From positions 1 through 29,250 of the IMG/VR virus record IMGVR_UViG_3300025647_000188: a stretch of DNA of 29,250 nt; one strand, 5' to 3'. The translations under genes and the position numbers were made by a program. The DNA is from a virus. The notes beneath the pieces are model-generated. The model was not told the origin of the DNA. It made no database searches and saw only the letters and a list, made by a program, of their open reading frames with translations. How positions within the stretch are numbered: position 1 is the first letter of the stretch; each line of letters opens with the position of its first letter. Below are positions 24,472-29,250 of this stretch, piece by piece.

Positions 24472-26178
24472 TTACTGGATGGTTTCTTGATCGTATAACC
24501 CGAAGTCGTAATCACTTTCAGAATCTCCGTAATCTTCTGATAAGTAATCTTCTGTTGAGAACAGGTTCAACAGTTGGTTAAGATTCGCCGCTGTCACCTT
24601 TCTTTCTTCTTCGGTAATGGCATTGTCACCAAGTATTCCTCGCAATCTTGCTACCTCGTTCTCATAGGCGTTCAGATCGATGGTCAATCCAGGGTTGTTC
24701 TGATCGCGCATAACAGGGTTGCCATTAGAGTCTTTACTCGGTTTCCATTTCCTTGCGTTCTTTTTCGCGGCTTGCTGCTGGGCTTTGTACTGCAACATCC
24801 TTTCTTGCATGGCTCTGGCTTTATCCGCACTTTCTGAAACCAAGTCTTGTCCACGCATGGTGACGAAGTTGGTTGCGTTGTTGCGATCCGTTTGACCTGT
24901 CTGGTTGATTCCTGCCTGTTCGATACCGCCTTTGTAGTTCATGTCCGTTTGGTAGCGGTTATTGCGCTGGCTTTGCAGGTTGTTGTATTGGTTGGCTAGT
25001 TGTTGCTTACGGGCCGCGTCTTTGTTCAATCTAACCAAATAGGCTTGCTCTGTCTCACCCTGTAAAGGGTAGCTCGGCGTGTCCCTCCAGTTTCTAAGCT
25101 GAATGGCCATGTTATTGAGTAGTTCGTCCTCAGTCACAACAGGCTGCCTGTCACCTACTATAAATCTAGCTCTAGGGTCTGCCGGGGTATAGGAGGTCTG
25201 GCTGTAGCTGTTGCCCTCACGCTTTATGTTCATGCCATCCGGTGTTGTTCCATAGTAAACACCTCCGGTAGGCAATTTTTCCCCTCTTGCTGATTTTATT
25301 TCTTCGTTTGCTCTGGCCAGTTCCGCTCTCTTAGCTGCCTGCCGTTTCTCAACTATGTCCAACCACTCCTGTTGTGCTTTCTGGTTCAGCTCTCTCTGTT
25401 TTAAAGCGCCTGGGCTGAGTTTAGCTTCCTGTTCTTGGGTATTGGCTGTGTTTTGGCCTTGTTGAGTTTGACTTGGTTTGGTTGTTGTTGCCGCACCTGT
25501 CATTCCGTCTATCGCTGCGGGTGACGAGCTGCTTGCAGACAGACCTAAAGTGCTACCGGCTGCATCTTTTACGCGCTGGTTTACTAGCGATCCTAATCTC
25601 CCATAAGAGTCTGCGGTTGCTTTCTCAAACTTTCCAGCGTCACTGTCTATTTGCCTTAACGCCTGAATGCCTAAATTAACTGGATTTAACGCGACTAAAC
25701 CTCTTTTGTTAATGTCTTCCAGTACCGGTCTCCATCGATCTTTTGCAAACTCAACAACGCCTTCGGGTATCCCTTGCACGAAGTCGCTTACGCTCTTATA
25801 GTCATTAGCGAAGTTCTCTCTCGCTCTTGCACTGTTCGCTTCTACTCTTGCTCTATCATCTGGAGATAAGTCGAACATCTTATTCCTGGTCTCTCTCGCT
25901 TTAGCAATGTTTGCATCTACTTCCGCTCTCTTCTCTGGAGATAAGGTAAACATCTTGTCAACGCCATCCGCCGCATCTTTCATATAGCCTCCTATGCCAG
26001 AAACTCCATCCCTTATAGAGGTTCCGACACCTTTAATCGCGTTGCTTATGCCTGCGGAGTTGTTTCCGACCACGCTTGATGCGTTGAGTTTTTGCAAGTT
26101 TCCAGGTCTATTTCTTTTTAGCGTAGTGTTTGTGTTACGCTCGTCATTAACCCCAAACCCGTCTGAATACATCACCAT
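24472..26178 (-). CDS. Putative internal virion protein with tandem 25-residue repeat (568 aa)
   Basis: This 568-residue protein is rich in Asn, Gln, Ala and Arg and is encoded directly upstream of the giant gene. Its N-terminus (residues 1-75) is Gly/Asn-rich. Residues 75-99 and 100-124 are a tandem repeat with the shared core 'KMF.LSP..RA.V.AN.A.AR'. A linker of Ser/Thr/Gln (about 215-250) leads to a coiled-coil region (LKQRELNQKAQQEWLDIVEK) and a long Gln/Asn-rich helical part, ending in an acidic tail. I do not recognise a family. Its place before the giant protein and portal, and its composition, fit an ejected internal virion or core protein. Two close ATGs exist (26178, 26172); only weak GGGG lies upstream. 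Confidence 0.65.
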   Translation of the reverse strand: MVMYSDGFGVNDERNTNTTLKRNRPGNLQKLNASSVVGNNSAGISNAIKGVGTSIRDGVSGIGGYMKDAADGVDKMFTLSPEKRAEVDANIAKARETRNKMFDLSPDDRARVEANSARARENFANDYKSVSDFVQGIPEGVVEFAKDRWRPVLEDINKRGLVALNPVNLGIQALRQIDSDAGKFEKATADSYGRLGSLVNQRVKDAAGSTLGLSASSSSPAAIDGMTGAATTTKPSQTQQGQNTANTQEQEAKLSPGALKQRELNQKAQQEWLDIVEKRQAAKRAELARANEEIKSARGEKLPTGGVYYGTTPDGMNIKREGNSYSQTSYTPADPRARFIVGDRQPVVTEDELLNNMAIQLRNWRDTPSYPLQGETEQAYLVRLNKDAARKQQLANQYNNLQSQRNNRYQTDMNYKGGIEQAGINQTGQTDRNNATNFVTMRGQDLVSESADKARAMQERMLQYKAQQQAAKKNARKWKPSKDSNGNPVMRDQNNPGLTIDLNAYENEVARLRGILGDNAITEEERKVTAANLNQLLNLFSTEDYLSEDYGDSESDYDFGLYDQETIQ

Positions 26179-26227
26179 GTTGCCGCCCCGCAGAGAAATC
26201 TATTATTGTCACTTATTTCTAACACAT

Positions 26228-26233
26228 ATTATA
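26228..26233 (-). promoter_or_regulatory. Candidate -10 box for the 568-aa and giant genes
   Basis: A perfect TATAAT lies on the minus strand 50 nt before the 568-aa start. At 17 nt upstream the -35 position reads CTTATA, a poor match, so only the -10 is convincing. It would give a leader of about 45 nt for the message of the 568-aa and giant genes. Confidence 0.35.
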
Positions 26234-26271
26234 CGCTTTTTCAAGTATTTTATAAGCATTTGCAATTTTAA

Positions 26272-26301
26272 TTGACGGGGGAGGGCGGTTTCGTGTAGAA
26301 T
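26272..26301 (+). promoter_or_regulatory. Sigma70-type plus-strand promoter for the structured leader and Rha-like gene
   Basis: TTGACG (26272-26277), an 18-nt spacer and TAGAAT (26296-26301) form a good promoter pointing away from the 568-aa gene. Start would be near 26308. This makes the region divergent with the -10 box at 26228-26233. The transcript passes through the structured leader at 26386-26469 and a terminator before the Rha-like gene. Confidence 0.5.
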
Positions 26302-26385
26302 TTCATCAGTGTTGCTAATATTTTGTGGTAGAATATTTCCCATCTGCCATAGCTTATTAACACTTTCCCATATCAGTTTCCTTTA

Positions 26386-26469
26386 AATATGGTGCGGTCG
26401 AGAGGGGCCAATATATTGAATAACCCCCATCCGATAAGCTTATACGGTAGATTGAGTCCGCGCCATATT
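26386..26469 (+). ncRNA. Structured leader RNA, three-way-junction shape, riboswitch-like candidate
   Basis: A 12-bp closing helix joins AATATGGTGCGG (26386-26397) to CCGCGCCATATT (26458-26469), with eleven Watson-Crick pairs and one U-G wobble. It encloses two hairpins: GGGG (26404-26407) with CCCC near 26424-26428, and CCGATA-AGCT-TATaCGG (26431-26447). The single U-G pair is a mismatch on the other strand, so the plus strand is the likely functional RNA. The 3' half of the closing helix is also the 5' half of the terminator at 26460-26498, so both cannot form at once. I know no named RNA class that fits it. Confidence 0.45.
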
Positions 26470-26498
26470 ACCTCCAATAGTTGTGGCGCTTTTCTTTT
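26460..26498 (+). terminator. Intrinsic terminator between leader RNA and Rha-like gene
   Basis: GCGCCA (26460-26465) pairs with TGGCGC (26484-26489). Inside it, TATT pairs with AATA around a 6-nt loop, with a 4-nt bulge on the 3' side. TTTTCTTTT follows at 26490-26498. It lies 27 nt before the Rha-like start, so read-through would control that gene. Confidence 0.6.
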
Positions 26499-26524
26499 AT
26501 CACTTATTTTTTTCGGTGAATTTA

Positions 26525-26830
26525 ATGAAAGATTTAACCACATTAAACGCAGCAGAAGTCCAATCCATGTCAAGCAAAGAGATTGCGGAGTTGACTGGTA
26601 AAAAACATTTTCACGTCATAAGAGACATTGAAGCCTTATTAGAATCGCTAAATCCAGATTTGGATTCTGGTTTTAAATCAACTACTTACCTTATCTTCTC
26701 AACCAACCCACATCACCACTTGTCATCTCGCTTAGTCTTACCTCTGTACGACGGTGACGATCTGAGCATCTCCCCGGCAATGGCCCTAGCCATCACTCTA
26801 TCGTCATGGCAGCCTGCCTGTGCGTTATAA
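26525..26830 (+). CDS. Rha-like regulatory protein, short, probably truncated (101 aa)
   Basis: This is the only convincing gene on the plus strand. The preferred start is ATG 26525, with GGTGA about 6-7 nt upstream; the frame is open further back. Residues 16-45 (SSKEIAELTGKKHFHVIRDI, then EALLESL) match the N-terminal DNA-binding-like part of the phage Rha family (pRha), and the 'GFKSTTY' that follows fits as well. After about residue 55 the expected Rha continuation and C-terminal ANT-type domain are absent. The frame simply runs through the antisense of the TerL 3' end, overlapping it by 118 nt, to a stop at 26828-26830. It is therefore either a decayed remnant or a mini-Rha with only the N-domain. 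In known systems Rha affects the lytic-lysogenic choice; a role here is not shown. Confidence 0.55.
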   Translation: MKDLTTLNAAEVQSMSSKEIAELTGKKHFHVIRDIEALLESLNPDLDSGFKSTTYLIFSTNPHHHLSSRLVLPLYDGDDLSISPAMALAITLSSWQPACAL

Positions 26831-28512
26831 CTTCCGTTATCCTGCACAATGTAGGTCTGCATCTCAATAACCGTTTTCTCATTAACGATGCCATGCGTCT
26901 GCTCTCTAAGCTCTGCCGCTAACTGGTCAATGATATAAGGCTTTGACTTCGAGGTTGTCAGCCACCCCAGCCGCCTGGTCTCTTTGTCGGAGCTGCCTCT
27001 GTCGTCTATCGCTTTCTGGACGTAGATGTTCGAGTACCCGTAATCTCTCAACAAGATGTTGACTGTCATCCCGTGATTGTTTGCTTCTACTCCAACAAGG
27101 GCGTTGTTGTAGCGTTCCCCAAGTTGTTTGAGCAGTTTGGCGTAAAGGTCTGGCGCGATTTTCCCATGCCAATGAGCAACTTGTTCGCCATAAGGTAGTG
27201 ACAATACGTCAGCACACGAGTAGTCCCCGTCGCTCAATCCCTCCGACACGTCAGCTCCAATAACATAGCGCGTTCCCGGTTTAGGGTCATCCCATACCAA
27301 TAGCTCGCCGTCGGGTCGCTCGGTAAAGCGAGAAAGGCCGGTCTCAAACGCCATTCTTTTACGAGGGCTAAAGCACTCCAACATAGCCTTTTCCAGTGAC
27401 TTCTTCTCAAAGACTGTTCGTTGCGCTAAGGATATGAACTCCCCATCCAGGTAAAGCTCTCTCAGTTCTTCGTTATAGTTCTTTAAGATGCTGTCGGCGT
27501 AGTCATCCGGTATAAACGGGTTGGATCGCGTACTGGCCTTAATCAGTTCGTACCCGTCTTGTCGATCTGGTTTGCCCCATTTCTCATAGACAAACCCCAT
27601 CGTCCCCTGGTCAGGTGTTGTTACTACAGCTACTGTGTTTCCCGCTGGATGGCTACACGCCTGCCGGTTTCGCTCTACCACTTTACGCCACACATATTCA
27701 GCCTTATCTCGCGGCAGAGTGTCTAACTCATCCACGACGGAATGTGCAACCTCGTAGGCAACAATCCTCTCGGGTCGGTCATAGGATCGAAAGTATATGT
27801 TCCCAAAGCCTTCCACTTTGATCGTGAAATCCGATTTGTTAATGGTGTAGTTCGTAAGCCCCAAGCAGTTGAGGTCTTTTACCATACCAGGTATACCCCT
27901 CATGTTGATCAGGTCATAGGTTGGGAAGTAATACGCGCAGTTGATGCCCGGGTCTTGGCTCATAAGGTGGGCCGTTCTGAACGTACCGGCCTGGCTCTTG
28001 CCGCTGTTGTGGTGTATCGTTCCATCGAGTGTAACGTAGTTGTTTGTGCCATAAACATGCTGGTCGAAGTACCACTCTTGCTTTTTTAGTTTTTCTATGC
28101 TGATGACGCCCGTGTTTCTAACTACCCCCATATTGTACAAAGTTAAGTGTGTCCCTATGCGCAAGTCGGCAACACGGGCGTAGGTTTGATCATGCAGCAA
28201 CACCCTATGATGCCCTGCCGCGTAGAACTCTCCAGCTACTGTCACCACTCTGTACAGTCTCGCTGTGTCCTTCGGGAACCCTCCTGTTGTCGGTTGATAA
28301 CAGAAGCTTTTGTCGATAGGACTCCACGATAACACTCTGTCTCTATGCGTTAGATCGGCGATAGCTTTTACACCGTTAGCGGTTATAACTGGGGTGCTGT
28401 CTCGCATACACCCCAAGCCACCTACCATCCCAGGATGTTTGCTGTCTGTGAAGATGAAGGTGTGCTGTGGGCGCGTGAGTTGTACTTTATTTACATCAGA
28501 CTGAGTGGCCAT
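26713..28512 (-). CDS. terL: Terminase large subunit with in-frame mini-intein (599 aa precursor)
   Basis: This is the DNA packaging ATPase-nuclease. The precursor has 599 residues; excision of the intein at 35-169 leaves 464. The intein sits inside the Walker A loop: GGLG (31-34) joins SGKS (170-173) only after splicing. Walker B is VVDELD (D261, E262), and VVTTP (297-300) fits the coupling motif. The C-terminal nuclease of RNase H type shows D421 (GADVSEG), E476 (VGVEANN) and D570/D571 (CHDDRV). All main motifs are present. No Shine-Dalgarno sequence is clear at the ATG. No small terminase gene is seen upstream; it may lie outside the window. The 3' end overlaps the Rha-like gene on the other strand. 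Confidence 0.93.
   Translation of the reverse strand: MATQSDVNKVQLTRPQHTFIFTDSKHPGMVGGLGCMRDSTPVITANGVKAIADLTHRDRVLSWSPIDKSFCYQPTTGGFPKDTARLYRVVTVAGEFYAAGHHRVLLHDQTYARVADLRIGTHLTLYNMGVVRNTGVISIEKLKKQEWYFDQHVYGTNNYVTLDGTIHHNSGKSQAGTFRTAHLMSQDPGINCAYYFPTYDLINMRGIPGMVKDLNCLGLTNYTINKSDFTIKVEGFGNIYFRSYDRPERIVAYEVAHSVVDELDTLPRDKAEYVWRKVVERNRQACSHPAGNTVAVVTTPDQGTMGFVYEKWGKPDRQDGYELIKASTRSNPFIPDDYADSILKNYNEELRELYLDGEFISLAQRTVFEKKSLEKAMLECFSPRKRMAFETGLSRFTERPDGELLVWDDPKPGTRYVIGADVSEGLSDGDYSCADVLSLPYGEQVAHWHGKIAPDLYAKLLKQLGERYNNALVGVEANNHGMTVNILLRDYGYSNIYVQKAIDDRGSSDKETRRLGWLTTSKSKPYIIDQLAAELREQTHGIVNEKTVIEMQTYIVQDNGSYNAQAGCHDDRVMARAIAGEMLRSSPSYRGKTKRDDKW
28006..28410 (-). mobile_element. Mini-intein (135 aa) in the Walker A loop of TerL
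   Basis: The intein starts at C35 and ends at N169. Block A is 'CMRDSTPVITANGVKAIADL'. Block B lies in 'VAGEFYAAGHHRVLL', with the conserved His but Ala instead of the usual Thr three residues before it. Block F is 'WYFDQHVYGTNNYVTLDG', and block G is 'IHHN' with Ser as the +1 residue. At 135 residues there is no room for a homing endonuclease. All splice-site residues (Cys1, His-Asn end, Ser+1) are present, so it should be active. Confidence 0.93.
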
Positions 28513-28665
28513 TAAAAATTATGCAAAAATAAAAATGGGGGTGTCGGTTTATAGGATTTGCACTTCATTTCGGGCTACCCCCCCACCTGAAATTTAAAAA
28601 AATTAGCAAAGATTATATCTTATAAGCAAAGGCAATGGAAGTCATCAGCAGTTATCCTAAGCAGC

Positions 28666-28690
28666 GTGACAAAGTGACGAAGTGACAAAG
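28666..28690 (+). repeat. Octamer tandem repeat GTGACAAA, three copies
   Basis: GTGACAAA, GTGACGAA and GTGACAAA follow each other without gaps. The GTGAC core is the reverse complement of the GTCAC core in the 28-bp repeats downstream. ACGAAGT within it can also pair with ACTTCGT some 16 nt further on. Confidence 0.75.
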
Positions 28691-28745
28691 TATTTCAAAA
28701 CTTCGTAAAAACTTTTTAATGTAGGGTAGGGCAGAGAAAAGCACA

Positions 28746-28827
28746 CGTCACTCCTACATGGGATGCTTTTACGCGTCACTCCTACATGGGATGCTTTTAC
28801 GCGTCACTCCTACATGGGATGCTTTTT
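28746..28827 (+). repeat. 28-bp direct repeat, three tandem copies
   Basis: The unit starts CGTCACTCCTACATGGGATG and ends CTTTTACG. Copies begin at 28746, 28774 and 28802, and the third is cut after 25-26 bases. Copies are identical over the shared part. There are no spacers, so it is not a CRISPR. ATGTAGG at 28719-28725 can pair with CCTACAT inside each unit. It could be an iteron-like binding array. Confidence 0.85.
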
Positions 28828-28953
28828 CATTGCATGTTAGGGTGAGGGGTGAAAAATGCCTATAACAATCTTTTTACATATATAGATTCACTAACCCGGC
28901 TTTGCGTGGGCATATCCCTCCCCCTCGCTTTTCACTCGCGGGCGTACACACAT

Positions 28954-29222
28954 GGCACGGTGGCCGGTGGCGGGTAGCGGGTAGCGGGCGGCACGGTGGC
29001 CGGTAGCGGGCGGCACGGTAGCCGGTAGCGGGCGGCACGGTAGCCGGTAGCCGGTGGCCGGTAGCGGGTAGCGGGTGGCACGGTGGCGGGTAACCGATGA
29101 AGCCCAGGCCGGTAGCCGGTGGCCGGTAGCGGGTAGCGGGTGGCACGGTGGCGGGTAACCGATGAAGCCCAGGCCGGTGGCACGGTGGCCGGTGGCCGAT
29201 GAAGCCCAGGCCGGTAGCGGGT
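28954..29222 (+). repeat. GC-rich heptanucleotide repeat region (consensus GGTRGCS)
   Basis: The region can be read almost entirely as 7-mers GGTAGCG, GGTAGCC, GGTGGCC and GGTGGCG. These are mixed with 15-mers (GGYGGCACGGTRGCS) and a 22-bp unit containing GATGAAGCCCAGG. A 65-bp block is repeated exactly (29044-29108 and 29109-29173), with a partial third copy to 29210. The base composition is far richer in G than that of the phage genes. Heptanucleotide STRRs of this style are known from cyanobacteria and some other large bacterial genomes. Confidence 0.85.
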
Positions 29223-29250
29223 GAATCTCAAGCATGTTATTTGGTTTGAT

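Larger units (their letters stand above)
28513..29250. other. Gene-free right flank with three families of short repeats
   Basis: No credible gene is seen over 738 bp. Three minus-strand frames from 28874 to 29235 are all open, but only because the heptamer repeats lack stop codons. A TATAAT on the minus strand (28612-28617) lies 100 nt before TerL without a good -35. A G-run (28536-28540) and a C-run (28579-28585) could pair over a loop of about 38 nt. The repeat families are listed separately. Confidence 0.6.

Noticed and set aside
26386-26469. tRNA or known ribozyme in the control region
   Set aside because: No T-loop GTTCRA box, acceptor end or hammerhead core is present. The fold has a three-way junction without a match I know.
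26373-26573. Minus-strand 66-codon frame in the control region
   Set aside because: It covers the structured leader and terminator in antisense, lacks a good ribosome site and overlaps the Rha-like gene start.
28612-28640. Promoter for terL from a minus-strand TATAAT
   Set aside because: No acceptable -35 hexamer is found at 16-18 nt, so I list it only as a remark in the flank entry.
28746-28827. CRISPR-like array
   Set aside because: The three 28-bp copies are directly adjacent with no spacers, and no cas gene is nearby.
28874-29235. Three overlapping minus-strand frames rich in Pro, Ala, Thr and Arg
   Set aside because: They come from stop-free heptamer repeats read in all three frames. 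No ribosome site or normal composition is seen.

Overview
The window is the packaging, head and start-of-lysis block of a short-tailed (podovirus-like) tailed phage or prophage, almost all coded on the minus strand. The tail assignment is inferred: two adaptor-type head-completion proteins follow the capsid genes, and no tail tube, tape measure or sheath gene is seen. The layout resembles, from memory, phages such as Burkholderia phage Bcep22 and the 933W group, which pair a podovirus head with one giant polyvalent virion protein. The host cannot be named. A GH24 lysozyme with a 3TM-type holin and the giant anti-defence protein suggest a Gram-negative bacterium.

Reading in the direction of transcription, right to left: 28513-29250 has no credible gene and holds three kinds of short repeats. 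TerL (26713-28512) carries a 135-residue mini-intein inside its Walker A loop. Next is a control region (26179-26524) with apparent divergent promoters, a plus-strand structured leader overlapping an intrinsic terminator, and a short Rha-like gene that runs into the TerL 3' end. Then come a 568-aa putative virion protein (24472-26178) and a 5,543-aa polyvalent protein (7783-24414). The giant protein has an SF2 helicase, an adenine methyltransferase, two ART-like domains, two zincin-like metallopeptidases, a ParB-like motif and an LPD38-like C-terminus. The portal gene (5470-7758) follows.

A good sigma70-type promoter (5431-5459) then leads into a small gene, the scaffold, and a major capsid gene split by a 303-nt group I intron. 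Splicing gives a 289-aa capsid protein; without the intron the gene looks like a truncated 244-aa frame with a TTG start. After a terminator hairpin come a likely decoration protein, a 92-aa protein, two paralogous adaptors, two tiny coupled ORFs (20 and 27 codons), the endolysin and the start of the holin, cut by the left edge.

The most notable points are: an RNA-level and a protein-level self-splicing element in two essential late genes, neither with a homing nuclease; a riboswitch-like leader before the Rha-like gene; and two protein-like ORFs in the +1 frame of the giant gene, placed exactly in the linkers on either side of its helicase-methyltransferase core.
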